A stretch of DNA of 64,000 nt from Ruminococcaceae bacterium UBA1767. GTDB lineage: Bacteria; Bacillota; Clostridia; Oscillospirales; Acutalibacteraceae. The stretch is from assembly GCA_002315505.1 (NCBI GenBank), contig DCGX01000034.1, positions 29,901-93,900 of the forward strand, in the 5' to 3' direction. A program made the translations under genes and the position numbers. The stretch's first letter is position 1, and each line of letters starts with the position of its first letter. The notes beneath the pieces are model-generated. The model saw only the letters and a list, made by a program, of their open reading frames with translations. It was not told the DNA's origin and did no database searches. Shown piece after piece: positions 16,726 to 25,543 of the stretch.

Positions 16726-18388
16726 ATTTCTTGAAGGTCTTATCAAACCATTTCTTTATGGGATTGCTTTCTGTTGTGACCGCTGTAGTGACCTCGGTTG
16801 TGGTTTTCGGTGCGGTTATTGAAGCGGTTTCATAGATGAAAACAACACTTGTTTCGGCTTTATCTGTGGCCGTAGTGAATTTATTATATTCGTTTCCGAG
16901 CTTCACCCATTCCTTTGCTCTTGCAATAAGTAAATCAGTATCACCGATGAGAGTAGTGTATTTTTCAATCGTTTCTTTTGAAATAATTTCATCGAGAGAT
17001 GTCATAAGACTCTTTAACTGATTGATTGTATCATCGTTGAAGGTTGTGCTGAGTGCATTGAACAATTCCTGATTGCTGTCGAGCTTACTCTTAAGCTCCT
17101 TGAGAGTTTCAAGCGTCTTGGGTAGATTTTCAATAGCCTTCTGCACCTCGGGATTTTCCATATCTGTCTGAAGTCCGTTCAGTATCGGCATAACATTCTG
17201 AATATCAGCGGAGATTGTAGGCAGCTGTTTGAAAAATCTTTGCAGAATCGGATTTGACAGGAGCTTTGTTACCTCGTCCATATCGAGTTCTTCACTGTCA
17301 TCGATGAGAGTTTTTATTGCCGTAAGATTTTCTTCGGTCATGTATTTTTCGATAACGTCAATCAGTGCCTTGTTGTTATTATATAGCTCTGTAACCTCAT
17401 CGAGTGAGCTTACAAGGTCAGACAAATTGTCTGCGTTGTTAAAAAGAGTGCTCAGTAATTCATTGAGATTCATGCTGTTGAATTTATCAATAATTGTCTG
17501 TACTTTACTCAGAGAGGCCTGAACATCTTCAACTGTACCCGGCAGGGTATCCTTTAATTCCGTACCGATTGCCGAAAGAGGAAGCACAGCGAAAATCATA
17601 TTTGAAATTTCAAAATTGTCCGTGTTTGCCGTGATTGTAAAGGTGTTTGAAAAATCAAAATCACCAAGTTCTTTTAACAGCGCATCGCTGAGATTAAGAC
17701 TTTCCTTAAGTCCCGGAGCACCGACCATAAGAGCAATTTCTTTTGTACCGTCGCCGATGGTCTTTCCGTTTTCAACATTGATATTTGAAAATTCGTTTTC
17801 CTGCAAAATCATACCGCCTGCAACGATGAATGGTGTATAAATCACGGTGTCTTTTCCGTCAATCTTAACCGTTTTTGTTGAGGTGTTGTTGATGGTGACT
17901 ACCATTTTCACCTGACCGGATTTTCCTGCAATCTTTTTTGCGGTGGTTTCCTTACCGTCAAGGTAGTAGGTAATATCGAAATTTATCGGAAGCTCCTTGT
18001 CTGTGCTTCCACGATAGTATAAATCCGTAGTCGGCATATTCCATCGAAGTGAGTTGTCCTTGCCTTTTTGCGGCTCGGTGTTGCTCTTAACATTTTCAAT
18101 ATCTTTTAGATCGCTGATATCGTCGATATAGGTTTCGGCTGTGTCAGTGTGAAGCCAGTCTGTAACAATCTCACTTTGAACCTTTCCGTCTGCAGAGAGA
18201 TTAACGTAAACCGTTTCGTTTTTCTTATACTTGTCGCTCGGCTTATCGTAGTTAACTTCTTTGACCGTATGCGTTGTGCTTGTGTCGATTGAAGTATCTG
18301 TTGTCTGATTTTCTGTTTTGCCACAGGCTGTCAGCGAAATAACCATTGATGTCGCAAGCAAAATACTCATTATTTTTTTGATTTTCAT
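16724..18388 (-). CDS. Lipoprotein partner of MMPL exporter
   Basis: The 554-residue protein has a lipobox (SLTACG, lipidated Cys 22), so it is anchored to the outer face of the membrane. The segment ETVYVNLSADGKVQS near residue 60 is a beta domain found in YhgE/Pip-like surface proteins. Residues about 280-510 are strongly helical with heptads, probably an extended coiled coil, and the C-terminus is Thr-rich. Its start overlaps the end of the MMPL exporter gene by four bases, so the two are translationally coupled and likely act together, by analogy to adaptor or periplasmic partners. No enzymatic motif is seen. Confidence 0.75.
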   Translation of the reverse strand: MKIKKIMSILLATSMVISLTACGKTENQTTDTSIDTSTTHTVKEVNYDKPSDKYKKNETVYVNLSADGKVQSEIVTDWLHTDTAETYIDDISDLKDIENVKSNTEPQKGKDNSLRWNMPTTDLYYRGSTDKELPINFDITYYLDGKETTAKKIAGKSGQVKMVVTINNTSTKTVKIDGKDTVIYTPFIVAGGMILQENEFSNINVENGKTIGDGTKEIALMVGAPGLKESLNLSDALLKELGDFDFSNTFTITANTDNFEISNMIFAVLPLSAIGTELKDTLPGTVEDVQASLSKVQTIIDKFNSMNLNELLSTLFNNADNLSDLVSSLDEVTELYNNNKALIDVIEKYMTEENLTAIKTLIDDSEELDMDEVTKLLSNPILQRFFKQLPTISADIQNVMPILNGLQTDMENPEVQKAIENLPKTLETLKELKSKLDSNQELFNALSTTFNDDTINQLKSLMTSLDEIISKETIEKYTTLIGDTDLLIARAKEWVKLGNEYNKFTTATDKAETSVVFIYETASITAPKTTTEVTTAVTTESNPIKKWFDKTFKK

Positions 18389-20499
18389 TTTGCATCCTCC
18401 TTAACGGGCGTGATGTTTTTGTTCTTTAATTTAAGACCTTTGAAGTCGTAGGTTGTTTTCTCAATAATTCCCGTAATTGTGTAGAGAACAGGCGTAAGCA
18501 TAAATACTATAACTCCTGCGCTGATAAGCGAGCCTCTTGCAAGAAGAGAGCATATTTCTTTAACGATATTTATGTCGCAGGTGAGATAAACGCCGAAGGT
18601 TGCGGCGAAGAATACCATTGCACTCTGGAATATTGAGCGGTCAGAAGCATTTGCGGCGGAGAGAATAGCGTCTTTTCGGCTCTTGCCGAGTCGGATTTCT
18701 TCACGATATCTCGTTGTCAGCAAAATTGCATAGTCAACCGTTGCACCGAGCTGAACGCAGCTGATAATTGTCGGGGCAATGAATGAAATTGTAGTGCCTG
18801 TGAGGTAGCAAAGTGCTTCGTTGATGAAAATTGCAAGCTCAATTGAAAGGACAAGCACAACGGGTATTGAAACCGACTTGAAAATAATTGCAATCAAAAT
18901 GAAGATAGATGCTATTGAAAGAATACTTGTCAGCTTGAAATCGTGGTCGGTGATTTTTATAAGGTCCTTGTAAAGAGCACCTTCACCTGTAACAAGTCCG
19001 CTCGGGTCATATTTTTTCACAATCGAATTCAGCTTATCGAGCTGTGCGTTACATTCATCTGTTGCGGATGTATATGATGAATTGACCAGAAGCATCTGCT
19101 TTCCGCCTGCCTTTGCAAGCGCTTTGAGTGAGTCGGGTATCATCGAATCGGGAATTCCCGAGCCGACAAAGCTGTTATAAGCAACCATTGTCGTAATGCC
19201 GTCAAGGTCTTCGATTTCATCCTCCATTTTTACAAGCTGTGAAGCTTCAATGCTGTCATCAACAATAACAAAATGAGAGGTTGCCATATTGAAATTCTCT
19301 TTTAACTGAGTAAGTGACGAGATACTCGAAAGCTCGGCAGGGAGCATTTTGTCCATTGAGTAGTACGTGCTGATGTTGCTTTGCATAAGATATGCGGGTA
19401 TGAAGAGAAGGATGAACAATGCAGTGATGATTTTTCTGCGCTTGATTGTGAAACTGTTGAGCTTGTCAAATTTCGGAATAAAGCTGCGATGCCTGTATTT
19501 GTGAATAACGCCATCGAGCTGAAGAACGAGAGCAGGGAGTACAATTGCAACGGTAACAACACCGAGCAAAACACCCTTTGCCATAACAAGACCGATGTCC
19601 TTGCCGAGTGAAAGTGACATAAAACAAAGTGCAAGGAAACCGAAAATTGTTGTCAGCGAGCTTCCCGAAAGAGAGACGAAAGCACCCTGAATTGCACTTG
19701 CCATTGCATCACGTTTGTCCGCACAACGATGTTTTTCTTCTTCAAATCTGTCAATGAGGAAAACAGAATAGTCCATTGTAACACCGAGCTGAAGAATTGC
19801 GGCAATACATTGTGTGATGTACGATATCTGACCGAAAAATACGTTTGTGCCCATGTTGTAAACTATCGCAAAGCTCAGTGCGAGCAGTAATACAAGCGGC
19901 TGAACCCATGATTCCATACAAAAGCCCATAACAATCAATGCAAGTACAACGGCGATTGTAACATAAATCGGTGTCTGACTTTCTGTCAAATCACGGATAT
20001 CTTTCATGATAACGCTCATTCCGCTGATGAAGCAATGCTCGTTCATAATATCCTTGATTTCGCTGATTGCCTCCATCGTTTCGTCGGACATAGCTTCGTA
20101 TTTGTATTGAACAAGAATTAACGTGCTTTTTTCATCTTCACTGTAGAAGATATTTTTTATTACGTCGGGTAGTGCTTCAACAGGTATACTTATATCTGCA
20201 ATATCGCTGACCCATATTACATTTGTAACATTTTCAACAGTTGCGATTTTTTCCTTGAGAGCCAGAACATCCTTAGGCTCGGTATCCTCAACAATTACGA
20301 ATGACATTGCTGCACTGTTAAAGGTCTTGTCGAGTACGATTTCACCCTGTACTGAGTCAAGCTCTGTGGGTAAATATGATAAAATATCGTAGTTTACAAA
20401 GGTGCTGAAATATCCGATGGCACTCGGTATCAGCAACAAAACAGCGATAATGACTATCAGCTTTGGATGATAGGCTATGAATTTTGATATTTTTTTCAT
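18385..20499 (-). CDS. MMPL/RND family exporter
   Basis: This 704-residue protein has the duplicated RND layout: a transmembrane helix at about 12-31, an external domain to about 170, five helices to about 345, then a second helix (about 360), a second external domain and five more helices. MMPL-type motifs include LGVTMDYSVFLIDRF in the first half and LGATVDYAILLTTRY in the second, with the Asp-Tyr pair used for proton coupling. MMPL proteins export lipids, peptides or drugs. GGAGG precedes the ATG. It follows tetR by 10 bases and overlaps the lipoprotein gene by four bases. It is probably derepressed when TetR binds a substrate-like ligand. Confidence 0.92.
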   Translation of the reverse strand: MKKISKFIAYHPKLIVIIAVLLLIPSAIGYFSTFVNYDILSYLPTELDSVQGEIVLDKTFNSAAMSFVIVEDTEPKDVLALKEKIATVENVTNVIWVSDIADISIPVEALPDVIKNIFYSEDEKSTLILVQYKYEAMSDETMEAISEIKDIMNEHCFISGMSVIMKDIRDLTESQTPIYVTIAVVLALIVMGFCMESWVQPLVLLLALSFAIVYNMGTNVFFGQISYITQCIAAILQLGVTMDYSVFLIDRFEEEKHRCADKRDAMASAIQGAFVSLSGSSLTTIFGFLALCFMSLSLGKDIGLVMAKGVLLGVVTVAIVLPALVLQLDGVIHKYRHRSFIPKFDKLNSFTIKRRKIITALFILLFIPAYLMQSNISTYYSMDKMLPAELSSISSLTQLKENFNMATSHFVIVDDSIEASQLVKMEDEIEDLDGITTMVAYNSFVGSGIPDSMIPDSLKALAKAGGKQMLLVNSSYTSATDECNAQLDKLNSIVKKYDPSGLVTGEGALYKDLIKITDHDFKLTSILSIASIFILIAIIFKSVSIPVVLVLSIELAIFINEALCYLTGTTISFIAPTIISCVQLGATVDYAILLTTRYREEIRLGKSRKDAILSAANASDRSIFQSAMVFFAATFGVYLTCDINIVKEICSLLARGSLISAGVIVFMLTPVLYTITGIIEKTTYDFKGLKLKNKNITPVKEDAK

Positions 20500-20509
20500 A
20501 GTTAGCCTC

Positions 20510-21103
20510 CTATGACATGATTCTTTCTATGCTCGTGAAAAGAAACGGCTTGATTTCATCGAGCTTAAAAGGGGACTCGTAAATAATCGAGTCACAGCAA
20601 ACTGAGCTTATCAGCTCCATAACAAGATAAGCTCGTTTCTTTGTTTCCTCGAGCGAAAATCCGTTTTTTGTGTTTTCATCAAGAAGAGAGTTTATTTCAT
20701 TCCTCAGATTTTCATAGTCATTACTCTGTGAAAAAAGGCTGAAGCAGGAGGACAGCTTTTTCTGAACGAGAGCTATAATTTCTTTATTGTCCTGCATAAA
20801 GTCAATTATACAACCTGCGATGAAAATAATTTGTTGAGAAAAGTCCATTATCTGCTTTTCTTTGCTTTCGTTGAGCTTATGTATCGCATCGTCGAAAATT
20901 GTTGCACTCTTTCTTATGATAAGTCGTTCCATAAGGTCGTGCTTATCCTTGAAATAAAGATAGAATGTTCCTTTGGCAATGCCGGCTTTTTTTACAACAT
21001 CGTCGATAGAAGTGTTGTTGAAGCTCTTGCTTGTGAAAAGCTCATATGCCGCATCGAGAATATTGGTTCGTTTATTCTGTTGATTTTCCGTAATTTTACT
21101 CAT
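20510..21103 (-). CDS. TetR/AcrR family repressor
   Basis: The 197-residue regulator has an N-terminal TetR helix-turn-helix (about 12-58; TSIDDVVKKAGIAKGTFYLY) and a helical ligand/dimer domain. Two copies of TGAC(C/T)A-N-TAGTCA lie upstream, one over the -35 box and one near the transcription start of its own promoter, so autorepression is very likely. The downstream MMPL exporter and lipoprotein are in the same operon and should be under the same control. The ligand is unknown. Confidence 0.93.
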   Translation of the reverse strand: MSKITENQQNKRTNILDAAYELFTSKSFNNTSIDDVVKKAGIAKGTFYLYFKDKHDLMERLIIRKSATIFDDAIHKLNESKEKQIMDFSQQIIFIAGCIIDFMQDNKEIIALVQKKLSSCFSLFSQSNDYENLRNEINSLLDENTKNGFSLEETKKRAYLVMELISSVCCDSIIYESPFKLDEIKPFLFTSIERIMS

Positions 21104-21127
21104 TTTTCGACACCTTCAAACATAAAA

Positions 21128-21140
21128 TGACCATTAGTCA
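21128..21140. promoter_or_regulatory. TetR operator copy 2
   Basis: TGACCATTAGTCA is the same palindrome as the upstream site with one mismatch. It lies between the tetR promoter and the start codon. Confidence 0.7.
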
Positions 21141-21155
21141 GTTTGCTTGTAATAT

Positions 21156-21183
21156 ATTATACGCAAAAATGACTAATAGTCAA
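21156..21183 (-). promoter_or_regulatory. Promoter of tetR-MMPL operon
   Basis: On the minus strand TTGACT (21183-21178) and TATAAT (21161-21156) have a 16-base spacer, with the -35 box inside an operator palindrome. Confidence 0.75.
21170..21182. promoter_or_regulatory. TetR operator copy 1
   Basis: TGACTAATAGTCA is a perfect 13-base palindrome covering the -35 box of the tetR promoter. Confidence 0.75.
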
Positions 21184-21189
21184 TATCTT

Positions 21190-21856
21190 TTTTAAAAATT
21201 AACATTTTGTTCAAAATTACTTATTTTTGGTTCTTCACGAAAAGTTGGATAGAAAATTTAATTGTTGAGATACTTCGCTTTGCTCAGTATGACATGATTG
21301 GCTCCCCGTGGGGGAGCTGTCACCAAGTGACTGAGGTGGTAATTAAAGTAATAAGTAATAGTGATTGGTGAATAAGTAGGGCAGGCGGCTCTGCTCCTGC
21401 CGATTTTCGCAAGAAAATCCTTTATTCAATTTGCTTCGCAAATTCGGCAAGAGTAAACCCTTGCCCTACAACTTCCTTGAAGTTTTCCGTAATGGACGAT
21501 GCCCACATCGTCCATTCACGGCTCCTGTTTTTGAGGGAGTTAATAAAGTAGGGGCGACAACCTGTCGCCTAATGTCTGTATATATTACATTTATGTGGTC
21601 GATATACTTCGCTTCGCTCAGTATGACACGCTTTTTCGGCTCCTGTTTTCCATTTATGGAAAAAGGGAGCTGTCACGAAGTGACTGAGGGATCAAAGGAA
21701 AACAATGCAAAAAATCCCTCCGTCTTTGACTTCGTCAAATCCGCCACGGCTGAAAGGAATCTCATACTGAAGTTTGTATCATTACCTAATGCGTTCTCTT
21801 TTCAATTTACGGATTTTTGTGAAAAACCATTGTTTTGCAGGGAAAAATAACGCAAA
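21190..21856. repeat. Non-coding mosaic of stem-loop repeat elements
   Basis: This gene-free stretch holds a chain of short inverted repeats. Examples are a GCTCCCC/GGGGAGC hairpin followed by a GTCAC/GTGAC hairpin at 21301-21340, with a variant at 21639-21692; four successive hairpins at 21379-21468; a TGGACGATG/CATCGTCCA hairpin at 21491-21516; and GGCGACA/TGTCGCC at 21553-21569. A 30-base unit with the core ACTTCGCT-TGCTCAGTATGACA occurs at 21268-21297 and 21601-21630. No credible coding frame exists. This composition is typical of dispersed intergenic repeat elements of gut Clostridia. Confidence 0.7.
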
Positions 21857-21879
21857 AAGCACGGAAAAATTCCGTGCTT
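21857..21879 (-). terminator. Terminator of purA
   Basis: A 10-bp perfect stem (21857-21866 with 21870-21879) has T-runs on the minus strand, 20 bases after the purA stop. Confidence 0.85.
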
Positions 21880-21899
21880 GATTTCTGTTTAATATGAAA

Positions 21900-23174
21900 T
21901 TATCTGTATATGATTTCTTCTCTCTTCGGACCGTTTGAAACCATAGTAATCGGAGCACCGATTTCCTTTTCGATAAAGAGAACATAATCCTGTGCTTCCT
22001 TCGGAAGCTTGTCGAATTCCTTAATTCCACGGATGTCGCACTTGAATCCAGGAAGAGTAACAAGAACAGGCTTTGCCTTCTTGAGAAGGTGAGTGTTCGG
22101 GAAGTCCTTAGTAACCTTGCCGTCGATTTCATAACCAACACAAACCTTGATTTCGTCAAGATAATCAAGACAATCAAGAGCTGTAAGAACAACCTGTGTA
22201 GCACCCTGAACCATAACACCGTAACGTGTTGCAACACAGTCGAACCAACCCATACGACGCGGACGACCTGTCGTAGCACCGTATTCACCTGCGTCACCGC
22301 CGTGATTACGCATCTTGTCAGCATCCTCGCCGAAGATTTCACTTACAAATTCACCTGCACCGACAGCCGAAGAGTAAGCCTTTGTAACTGTGATGATATC
22401 CTTGATTTCGTGAGCAGGAATGCCTGCACCGACAGCACCGTAGCCTGCAAGAGTTGAAGAAGAAGTAACCATCGGATAAATACCGAAATCAGGGTCCTTA
22501 AGTGAACCGAGCTGACCTTCGAGAAGGATATTCTTGCCTTCCTTAAGTGCATTGTGGATAAATGTTGTTGTATCAGCAACGTACGGAGCAATCATATCTC
22601 TGTACTCCATAAGTGTGTTGAAAAGCTCATCCGGGTCAAGCAATGGTTTGTGATAAACGTGTTCAAGAAGAAGATTTTTAACTTCGCAAACACTGTCGAT
22701 TTTCTCTTTGAGCTCTTCAGGGTAGAACAAGTCGCAAACCTGGAAGCCGATTTTAGCAAATTTGTCTGAGTAGAACGGAGCAATACCTGACTTTGTAGAA
22801 CCGAACTGCTTATCAGCAAGACGAGCCTCCTCGTATGTGTCGAGAAGAACGTGGTACGGCATCATAATCTGTGCTCTGTCTGAAACGAGAATTTTCGGCT
22901 GTGGAACACCCTTTGATGTAACATCGTTGATTTCCTTAATGAGCTTAGGAATGTCGAGTGCAACACCATTGCCGATTATATTAGTGATTTCGGGATGGCA
23001 AACACCTGATGGAAGAAGATGTAATGCAAATTTACCGTAATCATTGATAATTGTGTGACCTGCATTTGCACCGCCCTGGAATCGAATAACGATGTCAGCC
23101 TTTGATGCAAACATATCTGTGATTTTACCTTTTCCTTCGTCGCCCCAGTTGGCTCCTACTATTGCTCTTACCAA
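21900..23174 (-). CDS. purA: Adenylosuccinate synthase
   Basis: This is the first committed step from IMP to AMP: IMP + Asp + GTP give adenylosuccinate. GGAGGT at 23188-23183 sets a TTG start at 23174 (424 residues, the normal family length), although the frame is open further upstream. The GTP loop GDEGKGK lies at 11-17 with catalytic Asp 12, GGANAGHT contains catalytic His 40, and QFGSTKSGIAP and TTTGRPRR-type loops (ATTGRPRRMGW) follow. It is transcribed alone from a perfect consensus promoter with a leader of about 45 bases. The rare TTG start may tune expression. Confidence 0.97.
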   Translation of the reverse strand: MVRAIVGANWGDEGKGKITDMFASKADIVIRFQGGANAGHTIINDYGKFALHLLPSGVCHPEITNIIGNGVALDIPKLIKEINDVTSKGVPQPKILVSDRAQIMMPYHVLLDTYEEARLADKQFGSTKSGIAPFYSDKFAKIGFQVCDLFYPEELKEKIDSVCEVKNLLLEHVYHKPLLDPDELFNTLMEYRDMIAPYVADTTTFIHNALKEGKNILLEGQLGSLKDPDFGIYPMVTSSSTLAGYGAVGAGIPAHEIKDIITVTKAYSSAVGAGEFVSEIFGEDADKMRNHGGDAGEYGATTGRPRRMGWFDCVATRYGVMVQGATQVVLTALDCLDYLDEIKVCVGYEIDGKVTKDFPNTHLLKKAKPVLVTLPGFKCDIRGIKEFDKLPKEAQDYVLFIEKEIGAPITMVSNGPKREEIIYR

Positions 23175-23222
23175 AGTAAAGCACCTCCGTTTAAAATATG
23201 AAAAAACTTTCAATACCCGATA

Positions 23223-23251
23223 ATTATATAATTAATGAATTAAATTGTCAA
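23223..23251 (-). promoter_or_regulatory. Promoter of purA
   Basis: On the minus strand TTGACA (23251-23246) and TATAAT (23228-23223) have a 17-base spacer, a perfect sigma-A consensus. Confidence 0.85.
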
Positions 23252-23268
23252 GAAAATATACAAATTAA

Positions 23269-24618
23269 TTATACCTTTCGTAATCCTTTCGGATAGTGAT
23301 TTTTCGCTGTGCCGTTAACGGCTTTTGCTCCGCCGAGAGCAACACCGTCAACACAGACAACAGCCCAGCCGTTTTCACAGGTGCAATCAACAGTATTTCC
23401 GAAAAGATACTTGTCTGCTTCTTCGACAGACAGGTTGATTTTTCGCTTGAAATCATTGCCCATTGCGGAGAAAAACTGATGATGTGGCTTGATATAATTT
23501 TTCTGAATCGTTCCGATTGTCACACCGCACGAAAAAGCAATACCCTTCGGCACTTCAAAATCGCAGGGGAAGTATATTATATTGTCCTTGTATTTTTTTA
23601 TATAATTCTTGTCATATACAGTAAGAGTATCGTCAAGAAATTCATAAACAAATTTTTTCTCTGCATTTGATAATTCGGTTAATGAATTACTGCATTTCTT
23701 ACACTCATCATATCCGCTCTTTTTATGTAGCAGAGCGACAAACTGACCTTCGCCCTGTGAAATGTGCGGATAAAATCTTCTGCAAAGTTTTATATTATCT
23801 GTTTTACATCCGTCAAAGCTGATTCCGTCAGCTGTTGCATCTTTTACTTTTTCGTTTACTGGAACAAGCTCAAAATCCTCGTTTTCCGTCAGAAACCAAT
23901 CAACCATCTTTTCATTCTCGTCAAGAGAAAATGTGCAGGTTGAATAGAGAAGATACCCACCGACCTTAACAACGGATTTAATATATGAAAGAATTTCCTT
24001 CTGACGGATTGCACAGTTTTCAACATTTGCCGTGCTCCATTCGTTGACAGCTGTTTCATCTTTTCTGAACATACCTTCGCCCGAGCAGGGAGCATCGACA
24101 ATCACAAGGTCAAAGACAGAACCGAAAAGCTCTGAAAGTCTTTTTGCATCGGTGCAGGTGGTTACTGCATTACGAAAACCCATTCTCTCGATGTTGCCTG
24201 TCAGAATTTTACATCGTGAGGGTATAATCTCGTTTGACACAATTACTCCGTCGGTATTCTGTACAGCCGCCTGAATTGATTTTCCGCCGGGAGCGGCACA
24301 CATATCAAGGACATTCCAGTCTTTCTGAATATCAATGCTTGCAACCGCTGACATTGCGGCAGGCTCCTGAATGTATATCATTCCTGCGTGATGATAGGGA
24401 TGATTGCCTATTTTTTCAAAGTCAAAATAGTATGAATTATCCGAATATCTGATTTTTTCACCGCCGAAAGGATTGATTTTTTCGAAATTATCAGCAGATA
24501 TTTTTGTTGTATTGATTCTGAATGAGCGCACAGGCTTTTCATTATATGAAGCGATAAAGCTGTCATACCCGTTGCCTAAAAGCGATTTCATTCTTTCTGT
24601 AAATCCTGAAGGTAACAT
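23269..24618 (-). CDS. NOL1/NOP2/Sun family rRNA cytosine-C5 methyltransferase
   Basis: The start is ATG 24618, which overlaps the rsmE stop by one base (TAATG) and follows AAGGA; the product is 449 residues. The SAM-binding motif DMCAAPGGKS is at 105-114, the motif IV Cys is in DAPCSGEG (178), and the nucleophile Cys is in STCTFS (228). The C-terminal third is a PUA-like domain as in RsmF/YebU-type enzymes, which make m5C in 16S rRNA. The exact target nucleotide cannot be told from sequence. Coupling with rsmE makes a two-gene rRNA modification unit. Confidence 0.92.
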   Translation of the reverse strand: MLPSGFTERMKSLLGNGYDSFIASYNEKPVRSFRINTTKISADNFEKINPFGGEKIRYSDNSYYFDFEKIGNHPYHHAGMIYIQEPAAMSAVASIDIQKDWNVLDMCAAPGGKSIQAAVQNTDGVIVSNEIIPSRCKILTGNIERMGFRNAVTTCTDAKRLSELFGSVFDLVIVDAPCSGEGMFRKDETAVNEWSTANVENCAIRQKEILSYIKSVVKVGGYLLYSTCTFSLDENEKMVDWFLTENEDFELVPVNEKVKDATADGISFDGCKTDNIKLCRRFYPHISQGEGQFVALLHKKSGYDECKKCSNSLTELSNAEKKFVYEFLDDTLTVYDKNYIKKYKDNIIYFPCDFEVPKGIAFSCGVTIGTIQKNYIKPHHQFFSAMGNDFKRKINLSVEEADKYLFGNTVDCTCENGWAVVCVDGVALGGAKAVNGTAKNHYPKGLRKV

Positions 24619-25367
24619 TATATTAATTCCTTTGCTTCGATAGAGTACATACAAATTGAAAGTGCGGCAATGCTTGCTGTTTCCGTGCGAAGTATTCTTT
24701 TGCCAAGCGACACAATCTGACCGCCATTTTTTTCGGCTTTTTCAATTTCGTATTCTTCAAAACCACCTTCGGGACCGATGAAAATGCCGATTGTCATACC
24801 GCTTTCTACCGTGTCGAGCTTTTCCTGTAGGGCTTTTACTCCGTCGGCACATTCATAAGGCACAAGCACGATATCGTATTCACTCGCTTTTTTTAGAGCG
24901 TCACCGTATTTCATAACATCGCAGACCGTCGGAATAATCGTTCTGCCCGATTGCTTTGCGGCACTTTCGGAAATTGATTGCCAACGTGCAATTTTTGATT
25001 TCTTTTTCTTTTCATCTAGCTTAACAACGCAACGATTCATTTCAACGGGAACGATTTCATTCACTCCTAGTTCAACAGCCTTTTGTATAATAAGCTCCAT
25101 TTTATCCGCTTTCGGCAATCCCTGAAAAAGTACGAGCTTAACGGGAAGCTCATTGCTTTGAAGCTGTCCTTCATCAATTTCGGCTGTAATCATTTCGTCT
25201 GTGATTTCGGAAATTTTACAGCAGTAGCTGGCCCCGTTGCCGTCATTTGCGATGAATTTCTCGCCTGTTTTCATTCTCAGTACATTTTTGATATGATTGA
25301 CATCGCTGCCCGTAATTGTGACAGTATCGGATGAAATATTATCCTGAGAAACGAAAAAATGGAACAT
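24618..25367 (-). CDS. rsmE: 16S rRNA m3U1498 methyltransferase RsmE
   Basis: AAGGAG at 25380-25375 sets ATG 25367 (249 residues). An N-terminal PUA-like beta domain (FHFFVSQD) leads to a SPOUT-class knotted methyltransferase domain, with QGLPKADKMELIIQKAVELGV, IGPEGGFEEYE and LGKRILRTETASIAAL, the RsmE signature that forms the SAM-binding trefoil knot. It methylates U1498 in 16S rRNA. It is the first gene of a pair with the m5C methyltransferase. Confidence 0.96.
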   Translation of the reverse strand: MFHFFVSQDNISSDTVTITGSDVNHIKNVLRMKTGEKFIANDGNGASYCCKISEITDEMITAEIDEGQLQSNELPVKLVLFQGLPKADKMELIIQKAVELGVNEIVPVEMNRCVVKLDEKKKKSKIARWQSISESAAKQSGRTIIPTVCDVMKYGDALKKASEYDIVLVPYECADGVKALQEKLDTVESGMTIGIFIGPEGGFEEYEIEKAEKNGGQIVSLGKRILRTETASIAALSICMYSIEAKELI

Positions 25368-25480
25368 AATTTTTCTCCTTATACGGTTGATTTTTGTGCA
25401 AATTTTGTGCATTTTTTATTATTATTGTAATTATAACACAGTAAATCTTTGTTTTCAATAATGAAATTAAGCTGAAAATA

Positions 25481-25508
25481 TTGACATTTTTTCTTTTTTT
25501 GATATAAT
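25481..25508 (+). promoter_or_regulatory. Promoter of DUF4474-like gene
   Basis: TTGACA at 25481-25486 and TATAAT at 25503-25508 have a 16-base T-rich spacer; both boxes match consensus exactly. Confidence 0.85.
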
Positions 25509-25543
25509 TTCTCTTATATTTATTTCGAAAGGGAGTATAAATA

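Noticed and set aside
21431..21850. 139-residue frame in the repeat region
   Set aside because: It runs through several perfect hairpins of the repeat mosaic and has no ribosome binding site; coding is not credible.
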